A stretch of DNA of 64,000 bases, taken from the NCBI GenBank assembly GCA_900552645.1, contig USAN01000007.1:109106-173105 (forward strand). Direction: 5' to 3'. Below are positions 46,395 to 55,079 of this stretch, piece by piece. Within the stretch, counting starts at the first letter, position 1. Every line of letters starts with the position of its first letter. Source of the DNA: an uncultured Bacteroides sp. (GTDB lineage: Bacteria > Bacteroidota > Bacteroidia > Bacteroidales > Bacteroidaceae). A program made the translations under genes and the position numbers. The notes below the pieces were generated by a model, which had not been told where the DNA came from, made no database searches, and saw only the letters and a list, made by a program, of their open reading frames with translations.

Positions 46395-47471
46395 ATGTTT
46401 GATTTTAGTACAATAACTCAGTGGGTACATTCAATGCTTACATCATATATGCCCGAACAGCTGGCAATATTCATTGAATGTGTTATAATTGGTGTATGCA
46501 TAATGTTGGGATATGCCATTATTGCCATAATAATGATATTTATGGAAAGAAAGGTATGTGCTGCTTTCCAATGCCGTCTAGGCCCGATGAGAGTAGGACC
46601 TTACGGTACCATTCAAGTAATGGCAGATGTATTGAAGATGCTTATAAAAGAGATCATTACGATACGTCACGCAGATAAATTCCTATACAATCTTGCACCA
46701 TACATAGTAATACTTGCTTCGATAATGGCTTTCAGTTGCCTGCCTTTTAGTCGAGGAATGGAGGTACTCGACTTCAATGTAGGTATTTTCTTCCTTCTGG
46801 CAGCATCGAGCATAGGAATAGTAGGAATTCTTCTTGCAGGATGGAGTTCTAACAACAAATATTCGCTCATCGGTGCTATGCGAAGCGGTGCACAGATGAT
46901 AAGTTATGAACTTTCTGTAAGCCTTAGCATACTAACAATAGTAGTGCTTACAGATACAATGCAGTTCTCGCAGATAGTAGAGCGTCAAGCCGATGGATGG
47001 TTCATATTCAAAGGACACATACCAGCTGTTATTGCATTTATAATATATCTTATTGCAGGAAATGCAGAAGTAAACCGCGGACCATTCGACCTTCCCGAAG
47101 CCGAAAGTGAGCTTACAGCAGGATATCATACCGAATATTCGGGAATGCACTTCGGCTTGTTTTATGTAGCCGAATTTGTAAACCTATTCATCATCTCGGG
47201 TGTAGCAGCAACAATCTTCCTGGGAGGATGGATGCCACTCCACATACCGGGACTTGATGGTTTCAATGCAGTAATGGATTACATACCAGGAATAGTATGG
47301 TTCCTAGCCAAAGCATTCTTTGTTGTATGGCTATTAATGTGGATAAAGTGGACTTTTCCACGTCTTAGAATAGACCAGATTCTTACCTTGGAATGGAAAT
47401 ACCTTGTACCAATAGGTTTATGCAACCTTCTGCTCATGGTAATCATTGTTGTATTTAAATGGCATTTTTAA
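46395..47471 (+). CDS. nuoH: NADH-quinone oxidoreductase subunit H
   Basis: This 358-residue membrane protein with about eight helices connects the quinone site with the proton pumps. Signatures are MERKVCAAFQCRLGPMRVGPYGTIQVMADVLKMLIKE, VGILLAGWSSNNKYSLIGAMRSGAQMISYEL, and GPFDLPEAESELTAGYHTEYSG with the conserved acidic loop. It ends at 47471, touching the start region of nuoI. Confidence 0.96.
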   Translation: MFDFSTITQWVHSMLTSYMPEQLAIFIECVIIGVCIMLGYAIIAIIMIFMERKVCAAFQCRLGPMRVGPYGTIQVMADVLKMLIKEIITIRHADKFLYNLAPYIVILASIMAFSCLPFSRGMEVLDFNVGIFFLLAASSIGIVGILLAGWSSNNKYSLIGAMRSGAQMISYELSVSLSILTIVVLTDTMQFSQIVERQADGWFIFKGHIPAVIAFIIYLIAGNAEVNRGPFDLPEAESELTAGYHTEYSGMHFGLFYVAEFVNLFIISGVAATIFLGGWMPLHIPGLDGFNAVMDYIPGIVWFLAKAFFVVWLLMWIKWTFPRLRIDQILTLEWKYLVPIGLCNLLLMVIIVVFKWHF

Positions 47472-47473
47472 TT

Positions 47474-47920
47474 ATGGAAAAAGATTCATATATAAAAGGA
47501 CTACTACACGGAATAGGAACATTACTTACAGGAATGAAAGTAACCGGAAAGGAATTCTTCACTCCTAAAGTAACAGAGCAGTATCCTGAAAACCGCAAGA
47601 TATTAAAGATATCGCCACGCTTCCGCGGACGACTTGTAATGCCTGTGGATGAAAATGGTAATAATAAATGTATAGCATGCGGACTGTGTCAAATTAGCTG
47701 TCCCAATGATACTATAAATATTATCAGCGAGACTATGACAGACGAAGAAACAGGAAAAAGAAAGAAAGTACTGGTGAAATACGAATACGATCTAGGTTCG
47801 TGCATGTTCTGCGAATTATGTGTAAAGGCATGTCCACATGATGCAATATGCTTCGACAGTGAGTTCGAGAATGCAGTATTTGACCGTTCAAAACTGTTAC
47901 TTACATTGAATAAGAAATAA
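47474..47920 (+). CDS. nuoI: NADH-quinone oxidoreductase subunit I
   Basis: This protein has about 148 residues from ATG 47474. An in-frame ATG at 47459 overlaps nuoH by 13 nt and adds five residues. It holds two 4Fe-4S clusters, with CIACGLCQISCP near residue 62 and CMFCELCVKACP near 109, which pass electrons to cluster N2. As no NuoE, F or G is encoded here, these clusters are probably where electrons enter. Confidence 0.95.
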   Translation: MEKDSYIKGLLHGIGTLLTGMKVTGKEFFTPKVTEQYPENRKILKISPRFRGRLVMPVDENGNNKCIACGLCQISCPNDTINIISETMTDEETGKRKKVLVKYEYDLGSCMFCELCVKACPHDAICFDSEFENAVFDRSKLLLTLNKK

Positions 47921-47933
47921 AAACAAACAAATT

Positions 47934-48437
47934 ATGACACTACAATTAATAGTATTCATTGTATTAGCTCTGTTTATTGGAGTATGCTCGATACTGGCAG
48001 TAACGACGTCGCGCATTCTTCGTGCGGCTACATATCTGCTTTTCGTACTTTTTGGTACTGCCGGCATATACTTCCATCTGAACTATGCATTCCTCGGAGC
48101 CGTACAGCTTCTTATATATGCAGGAGGTATTACTGTATTATATGTATTCAGTATCCTTCTTACATCTGCTCAAGGCGACAAAGCGGAAAAGTTAAAGAAC
48201 AGCAAGATGCTTGCTGGATTGATATCATCGCTTGCAGGACTTGGTTTATGCCTTTTTGTGATGCTGAAGAATGACTTTCTTCCTTCACAGTTCCAACCAG
48301 GAGAATTAGATGTACATTATATAGGAACAACTCTTATGGGAATGGATAAATATCAGTATATTCTTCCTTTTGAAGTGATAAGCATCCTTTTGCTGGCATG
48401 TATCGTAGGTGGTATAATGATAGCCCGCAAAAGATAA
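47934..48437 (+). CDS. nuoJ: NADH-quinone oxidoreductase subunit J
   Basis: This 167-residue membrane subunit has five predicted helices. FGTAGIYFHLNYAFLGAVQLLIYAGGITVLYVF includes the pi-bulge helix 3 region with the typical AxxQLLIYAGG motif. It lies in the usual I-J-K order. Confidence 0.94.
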   Translation: MTLQLIVFIVLALFIGVCSILAVTTSRILRAATYLLFVLFGTAGIYFHLNYAFLGAVQLLIYAGGITVLYVFSILLTSAQGDKAEKLKNSKMLAGLISSLAGLGLCLFVMLKNDFLPSQFQPGELDVHYIGTTLMGMDKYQYILPFEVISILLLACIVGGIMIARKR

Positions 48438-48476
48438 CTATTATGAATTTATAAAAAGATACATATTATGGTACAC

Positions 48477-48776
48477 ATGGAATATTATCTTATAGTCTCT
48501 ACATTTATGATGTTTGCAGGTATTTACGGTTTCTTTACACGCCGTAACCTACTAGCAATTCTAATAAGCGTAGAACTTATACTTAATTCGGTAGATATAA
48601 ACTTTGCAGTATTCAACCGCTTTCTCTTTCCTCATCAGCTTGAGGGACTCTTCTTTGCAATATTTGCGATTGGAGTAAGCGCTGCCGAAACTGCAGTGGC
48701 TATTGCCATTATTATAAACATTTACCGCAATATAAGAAACATTCAAGTTAAGAACTTAGATGAAATGAAAGGATAA
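48477..48776 (+). CDS. nuoK: NADH-quinone oxidoreductase subunit K
   Basis: The subunit has about 99 residues from ATG 48477 (ATG 48468 would add three) and three helices. GFFTRRNLLAILISVELILNSVDINFAVF has the conserved Glu in helix 2, and FAIGVSAAETAVAIAIIINIYR the one in helix 3, both part of the proton path. Confidence 0.94.
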   Translation: MEYYLIVSTFMMFAGIYGFFTRRNLLAILISVELILNSVDINFAVFNRFLFPHQLEGLFFAIFAIGVSAAETAVAIAIIINIYRNIRNIQVKNLDEMKG

Positions 48777-48805
48777 CCTCCTGTTCATCAAATAAAAAAT
48801 AAAAT

Positions 48806-50707
48806 ATGGAATATACTATTCTCATACTTCTTTTGCCAATGCTCAGCTTTATGTTGCTGGGACTAGCTGGAATGTATATGAAAAACAGAGTAGCGGGCTA
48901 TATAGGTACCATTTCGATAGGTATTGTAGCGCTCCTATCCTATTTTACTGCATTCACCTATTTTACAGGAGAACGAACAGCCGAAGGCGTTTATCCCACT
49001 CTCATTCCTCTGAATTTCGAGTGGTTGCCATTCAGCAGTAACCTTTCCATAGATTTAGGAATACTTCTCGATCCTATTTCAATAATGATGCTGATAGTTA
49101 TATCGACAGTCTCACTGATGGTACATATATACTCTTTCGGATATATGCATGGCGAGAAGGGATTCCAGAGATACTACGCTTTCCTGAGCCTCTTCACTAT
49201 GTCTATGTTGGGGTTAGTAGTGGCAACGAATATTTTCCAAATGTATATATTTTGGGAGCTTGTAGGCGTCTCTTCTTATCTACTAATTGGATTTTATTAT
49301 ACAACAGATGCTGCAATTGCTGCCAGTAAGAAAGCTTTCATAGTTACTCGTTTTGCCGATCTCGGTTTTCTTATAGGAATATTGATTTATGGTTACTATG
49401 CACAAACCTTCTCGTTTACTCCTCAAGCAAATGCACTTATTAATGCTGGCTTCCTTATACCGCTTGCCCTAGGACTTATGTTTATTGGGGGTGCCGGAAA
49501 GAGTGCAATGTTTCCGCTACATATATGGCTACCCGATGCTATGGAAGGCCCTACACCAGTCAGCGCCTTGATACATGCCGCAACAATGGTTGTTGCAGGA
49601 GTATATCTTGTTGCCAGGATGTTTCCTCTTTTCATAGGGTACGCTCCGGAAGTACTTCATCTAATAGCATACATAGCTGCATTCACTGCATTTTACGCTG
49701 CAAGCGTTGCATGTGTACAAAGTGACATCAAACGAGTGCTTGCCTTCTCTACAATATCGCAGATAGGCTTCATGATGGTAGCTTTAGGTGTTTGTACATC
49801 TATAAATCCTCATACAGGCGGATTAGGTTATATGGCAAGTATGTTTCATCTTTTTACTCATGCCATGTTCAAGGCACTTCTTTTCCTCTGTGCAGGATGC
49901 ATAATACATGCAGTACACAGCAATGAAATGGCTCATATGGGTGGATTAAGAAAATATCTTCCTATTACTCATATCACATTCTTGATAGGATGTCTTGCAA
50001 TATCTGGTATATGGCCTTTTTCTGGATTTTTCTCAAAAGATGAGATTCTTACTGCATGCTTTGAATTCTCGCCTATAATGGGATGGATAATGACAGTAAT
50101 TGCAGGAATGACAGCTTTCTATATGTTCCGTATGTATTACGGAGTATTCTGGGGAACACCATTCAACGAAAAGCCTGAATATGATCATCATCATAATCAT
50201 ACACCTCATGAATCGCCGGTTACGATGACTATTCCGCTAATAATTCTTGCAGCTATAACATGTGTTGCAGGCTTCATTCCTTTCGGTCACTTCGTAAGTA
50301 GCAACGGCGAACTATACAATATTCACCTTGACACAACAGTGATGATAATAAGTTTATCGGTCGCAGTAATATCAATACTTATTGCTACATGGATGTATGC
50401 CGGAATGAAGCAGCCTGTTGCAAACAAACTTGCACGTCAGTTCCATACATTGCACCATGCTGCATATCATCGCTTCTATTTGGATGAAATATGGTTGTTC
50501 GTAACAAAGAAAATAATTTTCAGATGCATAAGTACACCTATTGCTTGGTTTGACCGCCATGTAATAGATCAGTTGTTCAATTTTACCGCATGGGGTACTA
50601 ATGCCACCGGCGAAGAGATTCGCGGAATGCAGAGCGGTAATATACAGCAATATTGTATGTGGTTCCTTGCAGGCTCCATACTTCTTACTTTAATCTTAAT
50701 TCTGTAA
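48806..50707 (+). CDS. nuoL: NADH-quinone oxidoreductase subunit L
   Basis: This 633-residue antiporter-like proton-pumping subunit has about 16 helices. Seen are FWELVGVSSYLLIGFYY with the key Glu, GKSAMFPLHIWLPDAMEGPTPVSALIHAATMVVAGVYLVAR with the key Lys and the His run, and SDIKRVLAFSTISQIGFMMVALG. A His-rich loop near residue 455 (DHHHNHTPH) is likely in a solvent loop. The long C-terminal helix region (lateral helix) is present. Confidence 0.96.
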   Translation: MEYTILILLLPMLSFMLLGLAGMYMKNRVAGYIGTISIGIVALLSYFTAFTYFTGERTAEGVYPTLIPLNFEWLPFSSNLSIDLGILLDPISIMMLIVISTVSLMVHIYSFGYMHGEKGFQRYYAFLSLFTMSMLGLVVATNIFQMYIFWELVGVSSYLLIGFYYTTDAAIAASKKAFIVTRFADLGFLIGILIYGYYAQTFSFTPQANALINAGFLIPLALGLMFIGGAGKSAMFPLHIWLPDAMEGPTPVSALIHAATMVVAGVYLVARMFPLFIGYAPEVLHLIAYIAAFTAFYAASVACVQSDIKRVLAFSTISQIGFMMVALGVCTSINPHTGGLGYMASMFHLFTHAMFKALLFLCAGCIIHAVHSNEMAHMGGLRKYLPITHITFLIGCLAISGIWPFSGFFSKDEILTACFEFSPIMGWIMTVIAGMTAFYMFRMYYGVFWGTPFNEKPEYDHHHNHTPHESPVTMTIPLIILAAITCVAGFIPFGHFVSSNGELYNIHLDTTVMIISLSVAVISILIATWMYAGMKQPVANKLARQFHTLHHAAYHRFYLDEIWLFVTKKIIFRCISTPIAWFDRHVIDQLFNFTAWGTNATGEEIRGMQSGNIQQYCMWFLAGSILLTLILIL

Positions 50708-50713
50708 AGCATC

Positions 50714-52192
50714 ATGAATATACTAAGTTTATTTGTTATCATACCGGTCCTAATGCTGGCAGCATTATGGGCCTCGAAAAATCTTAAGCAGGTAAAGGCT
50801 ACCATGGTTACCGGAGCTTCAATACTCGTTGCCTTGTCAGTGTACCTAACTATAGATTATATATCACTGCGTAATGCGGGAATGCAGGGCGACATGCTTT
50901 TTACATCAAGTTTACCTTGGTTCAAACCTCTTAATATTTGTTATTCAGTAGGTGTAGACGGAATTTCGGTAGCAATGCTTCTTCTTAGTTCGGTAATAGT
51001 ATTTACAGGTACATTTGCATCATGGAAGCTTCAACCACTTACAAAAGAATACTTCATGTGGTTTACTTTGTTGAGCACAGGAGTATTTGGTTTCTTCATA
51101 TCGACCGACCTATTTACAATGTTCATGTTCTATGAAGTAGCTCTTATACCTATGTATCTTCTTATAGGTGTATGGGGAAGCGGCCGTAAAGAGTACGCAG
51201 CAATGAAACTAACACTTATGCTTATGGGTGGATCGGCATTTCTACTTATAGGTATCCTTGGAATATTCTATGGAGCAGGTGGAAGTACTATGAATCTTCT
51301 GGAAATAGCCAAGCTTAACATTCCAGCCGAAATTCAGCATATCTTCTTCCCACTTGTCTTTCTAGGATTCGGTGTACTTGGAGCTCTTTTTCCATTCCAC
51401 ACATGGAGTCCCGATGGTCATGCATCGGCCCCTACTGCCGTATCAATGCTTCATGCCGGAGTACTTATGAAACTAGGAGGTTACGGTTGCTTTAGAGTTG
51501 CAATTTATCTTATGCCCGAAGGCGCTGCCATGTGGGGTAATCTGTTTCTGGTGCTTACAACGATATCTGTAGTTTACGGAGCATTTAGCGCAGTGGTACA
51601 GACCGATTTGAAATATATCAATGCGTATTCAAGCGTATCACACTGCGGACTTGTTCTTTTTGCAATACTCATGATGACTCGTACCAGCTGCACAGGTGCA
51701 ATAATTCAGATGCTAAGCCACGGACTGATGACAGCCTTGTTCTTTGCGCTAATTGGTATGATTTACGGTCGTACCCACACTCGCGACATAAGATACCTTA
51801 GAGGATTGATGAAAATAATGCCTTTCCTTGCAGTTGGATACATAATTGCCGGCCTTGCCAATCTTGGACTTCCAGGATTCAGCGGATTCGTTGCCGAGAT
51901 GACAATATTTGTAGGTTCTTTCCAGGTTGATGATACATTTCATCGCACATGTACAATAATTGCAACTACCAGTATTGTAATAACAGCAGTGTACATATTG
52001 AGAGTTGTAGGAAAAATAATGTACGGAACCTGTCAGAATCCGGAGCATCTTAAACTGACCGATGCCACATGGGATGAAAGACTTGCTGTAATATGTCTTA
52101 TAATATGCGTTGCAGGTATAGGTCTTGCTCCATTATGGATAAGCGATCTTATCAGTAACAGTGTTGCACCAATAATTTCATCATTAAATTAA
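50714..52192 (+). CDS. nuoM: NADH-quinone oxidoreductase subunit M
   Basis: This 492-residue antiporter-like subunit has about 14 helices. Seen are FMFYEVALIPMYLLIGVWG with the key Glu, LFPFHTWSPDGHASAPTAVSMLHAGVLMKLGGYG, and TDLKYINAYSSVSHCGLVLF. It starts 6 nt after nuoL. Confidence 0.96.
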   Translation: MNILSLFVIIPVLMLAALWASKNLKQVKATMVTGASILVALSVYLTIDYISLRNAGMQGDMLFTSSLPWFKPLNICYSVGVDGISVAMLLLSSVIVFTGTFASWKLQPLTKEYFMWFTLLSTGVFGFFISTDLFTMFMFYEVALIPMYLLIGVWGSGRKEYAAMKLTLMLMGGSAFLLIGILGIFYGAGGSTMNLLEIAKLNIPAEIQHIFFPLVFLGFGVLGALFPFHTWSPDGHASAPTAVSMLHAGVLMKLGGYGCFRVAIYLMPEGAAMWGNLFLVLTTISVVYGAFSAVVQTDLKYINAYSSVSHCGLVLFAILMMTRTSCTGAIIQMLSHGLMTALFFALIGMIYGRTHTRDIRYLRGLMKIMPFLAVGYIIAGLANLGLPGFSGFVAEMTIFVGSFQVDDTFHRTCTIIATTSIVITAVYILRVVGKIMYGTCQNPEHLKLTDATWDERLAVICLIICVAGIGLAPLWISDLISNSVAPIISSLN

Positions 52193-52198
52193 TAGACT

Positions 52199-53617
52199 AT
52201 GGATTATATATCACTACTATCAATGCATCAAGAAATAGGACTGACAATTGTATTTATGCTTATTTTCATTCTGGACTTATTTCTACCCGCAGACAACAAG
52301 AAGCTTGTACAACCAGTAGCTATAACACTACTAATAGTACAGCTTATAGTAAATATAGTGCCACACGAAGGAACTCTTTTCGGAGGTATGTTTTATACAA
52401 CTCCTATTGCAAACGTGATGAAAAGTATTCTTACTATCGGAACTATATTGGTATTCCTTCAAAGCAGTAAGTGGCTAAAACGCCCCGATACCGCACATAA
52501 GACAGGAGAATTTTATATACTTACACTCAGTACACTTATAGGTATGTTCTTCATGATAAGCGCCGGACATTTTCTTCTGTTCTTCATAGGAATGGAACTA
52601 GCAACAATACCTATGGCTTGCCTTGTAGCATTTGACAAATATAAGGCAAACAGTGCCGAAGCCGGAGCAAAATTCATTCTTTCTGCCCTTTTCTCGAGCG
52701 GCATAATGCTGTATGGTATTTCAATGATATATGGTACAGTAGGAACCTTATACTTTGATGATATTCCGACACTACTTACAGGAAGTGCATTGCAGGTACT
52801 TGCATTAGTATTCTTCTTTTCGGGATTGGGATTCAAATTAAGTCTGGTACCTTTCCACCTATGGACTGCCGATACTTATCAAGGAGCACCAACAACAGTC
52901 GCCGGTTATCTTTCGGTTATTTCCAAAGGAGCCGCAGCTTTCGCACTAATGACTATTCTTACTAAAGTCTTTACCCCAATGACTGCCGATTGGAGCACCA
53001 TTCTAAGTATAATAATTGTAACTACTATTACAGTTGCCAATCTGTTTGCAATAATACAGAGCAACCTTAAAAGATTCATGGCATTTAGTAGTATATCTCA
53101 AGCCGGATACATTATGCTTGCAGTAATTTCGGGAAGTACACAAGGAATGACATCACTTGTATATTACATATTTGTATATATTGCAGCAAATCTTGCAGTA
53201 TTCGGCGTGATAAATGCAGTCGAACAGCACACAAACAGTTTGGTTGACAGAAGCGATTACAACGGATTCTACTCGACTAATCCTAAACTTACAATGATAA
53301 TGACACTTGCACTCTTCTCATTGGCAGGTATACCTCCGTTTGCAGGATTCTTCAGTAAATTTTTCGTTTTTGCAGCTGCATTCAACAGTGGATATTCTGT
53401 AATAGTATTTATAGCATTAGTAAATACCATAATATCTCTATATTATTATCTACTTATAGTAAAGGCTATGTATATTACACCATCCGATAATCCTGTAGAG
53501 AAATTCCAATCAAGTACATCTATGCGCATATCGCTTGTGATATGCGTTGCAGGAATACTTCTGCTTGGAGTGGTAAGCAGTGTATATGGTGTAATAAATA
53601 CACTTGCTGGAGCATGA
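52199..53617 (+). CDS. nuoN: NADH-quinone oxidoreductase subunit N
   Basis: This 472-residue antiporter-like subunit is the last gene of the operon. Seen are FFIGMELATIPMACLVAF with the conserved Glu, FKLSLVPFHLWTADTYQGAPTTVAGYLSVISKGAA, and SNLKRFMAFSSISQAGYIML. A clear terminator follows within 90 nt. Confidence 0.95.
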   Translation: MDYISLLSMHQEIGLTIVFMLIFILDLFLPADNKKLVQPVAITLLIVQLIVNIVPHEGTLFGGMFYTTPIANVMKSILTIGTILVFLQSSKWLKRPDTAHKTGEFYILTLSTLIGMFFMISAGHFLLFFIGMELATIPMACLVAFDKYKANSAEAGAKFILSALFSSGIMLYGISMIYGTVGTLYFDDIPTLLTGSALQVLALVFFFSGLGFKLSLVPFHLWTADTYQGAPTTVAGYLSVISKGAAAFALMTILTKVFTPMTADWSTILSIIIVTTITVANLFAIIQSNLKRFMAFSSISQAGYIMLAVISGSTQGMTSLVYYIFVYIAANLAVFGVINAVEQHTNSLVDRSDYNGFYSTNPKLTMIMTLALFSLAGIPPFAGFFSKFFVFAAAFNSGYSVIVFIALVNTIISLYYYLLIVKAMYITPSDNPVEKFQSSTSMRISLVICVAGILLLGVVSSVYGVINTLAGA

Positions 53618-53704
53618 TAAAGAAGTAGATGACAAACATCCATTTCCATGGATATGAAAGCGTATTTATATTATCTAGGGTATATCAAAAAACCTAAAGC
53701 ATAG

Positions 53705-53736
53705 AAATGACCCCTGCTTATAGCAGGGGTCATTTT
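53705..53736 (+). terminator. terminator of the nuo operon
   Basis: AAATGACCCCTGC (53705 on) pairs perfectly with GCAGGGGTCATTT with a 5-nt loop, followed by T-rich sequence. The stretch to 53894 holds no gene that I can support. Confidence 0.88.
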
Positions 53737-53894
53737 GCTAGAAAGAGAGTGTTGAACATATATAATATGAAAAGCTATTTAATACAAAATATATTCCAAA
53801 GCTTCACAACACTCCATAACAAACTAATTCACACGGCTTTACAGCGTGAAATTAAGTTTCGTAATATTCACATATCCTTCACGTTTTCAAGATA

Positions 53895-54917
53895 TTATTT
53901 CATCAAATCCTTTACACAAGCTACAAGATTATTAACATCCTCTTCGGTCGTATCAAAAGAAGTAACAAGACGAATTTCGTTTAGAGCTTCATTCCAAAAG
54001 TAGAAATGATAAAACTCCTGTAACTTATCTTCTACCTTGCGAGGCATTATAAGAAACAGCTGATTACTCTCTGCTTTCTGAGTAAACCTGACTTCGGGCA
54101 GTACCGACAACTCTTTATATAGTTTCGCTGCCATCTTATTGGCGTGTTGCGCACATTCATACCAGAGGTTATCGGTAAGAAAAGCTGTAAACTGACAAGA
54201 TAAGAATCTCATTTTACTTGCCAATTGACATGCCTGCTTACGTGCATATCTTCCTTCTCTTTCAATTTCTTTATTGAAAATCACTACACATTCTGCTCCC
54301 ATCAACCCATTCTTCGTACCACCAAGTGTAAGAGTATCTACTCCGCAAGCACCCGATACTTCATCGAGCGACAGTCCTAAGGCAGCTGCTGCATTCGATA
54401 TTCTTGCACCATCCATATGTACCATCATTCCATATTCATGAGCAAAATCGCACAAGGTTTTTACTTCATCGGGTGTATATATTGTTCCTAGTTCTGTACA
54501 CTGGCTTATATAAATAGCACCAGGTTGTGAGTGATGCTCTACTCCAAAGTTTATCATATATGGCTTAAGCAGTTCTGGTGTAAGTTTTCCATCCAGAGTA
54601 GGTATAGTACGAATAAAACAGCCCGTAGCCTTGCCAGGAGCTCCACACTCATCGACAGCTATATGAGCTGTCTCGGCACAGAATATTATATGATAAGGAC
54701 GAGTCATCATCTGCAAAGCCATAGTATTACTGCCAGTACCGTTAAAAACGAACAAAGCATCACACTCTCTTGAGAACATTGATTTTACCTTTACTGTGGC
54801 TTCTTCTGTCCACTTGTCATCTCCATATCCGAATGTATGATCTATATTAGCTTTTTGAAGTGCCTCCATTACCAAAGGATGCACAGTTGAGTTATTGTCT
54901 GAAGCAAAACTTCTCAT
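53895..54917 (-). CDS. ltaE: low-specificity L-threonine aldolase
   Basis: This 340-residue PLP enzyme of the beta-eliminating-lyase/threonine-aldolase family splits threonine to glycine and acetaldehyde. Seen are SDNNSTVHPLVMEAL at the N-terminus, VFNGTGSNTMALQMM in the PLP-phosphate area, HMDGARISNAAAALG with the Asp that contacts PLP, and the cofactor Lys202 in LTLGGTKNGLMGAE. It is a single-gene unit with its own promoter. Confidence 0.92.
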   Translation of the reverse strand: MRSFASDNNSTVHPLVMEALQKANIDHTFGYGDDKWTEEATVKVKSMFSRECDALFVFNGTGSNTMALQMMTRPYHIIFCAETAHIAVDECGAPGKATGCFIRTIPTLDGKLTPELLKPYMINFGVEHHSQPGAIYISQCTELGTIYTPDEVKTLCDFAHEYGMMVHMDGARISNAAAALGLSLDEVSGACGVDTLTLGGTKNGLMGAECVVIFNKEIEREGRYARKQACQLASKMRFLSCQFTAFLTDNLWYECAQHANKMAAKLYKELSVLPEVRFTQKAESNQLFLIMPRKVEDKLQEFYHFYFWNEALNEIRLVTSFDTTEEDVNNLVACVKDLMK

Positions 54918-54945
54918 AATCTTTATATTTTTTACAATTGTGCGA

Positions 54946-54953
54946 CAAAGGTA
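54946..54953 (-). promoter_or_regulatory. -7 promoter element of the threonine aldolase gene
   Basis: Minus-strand TACCTTTG matches TAnnTTTG, 28 nt before the ATG. TTTC lies 20 nt further upstream as a near -33 element. Confidence 0.68.
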
Positions 54954-55079
54954 AAACTTCTATTAACATATTTGAAACATATATGTAAATAAATCATAAC
55001 GAAACTGTACTACTATCGTAAACAAATCCTACGACTTTTGTGACGGAAAAAGAAATCTGAATAAACAAAGAAACTTAAA

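Noticed and set aside
53707..54003. Plus-strand ORF after the nuo terminator
   Set aside because: It starts within the terminator hairpin and overlaps the end of the threonine aldolase gene on the other strand. No family is recognised.
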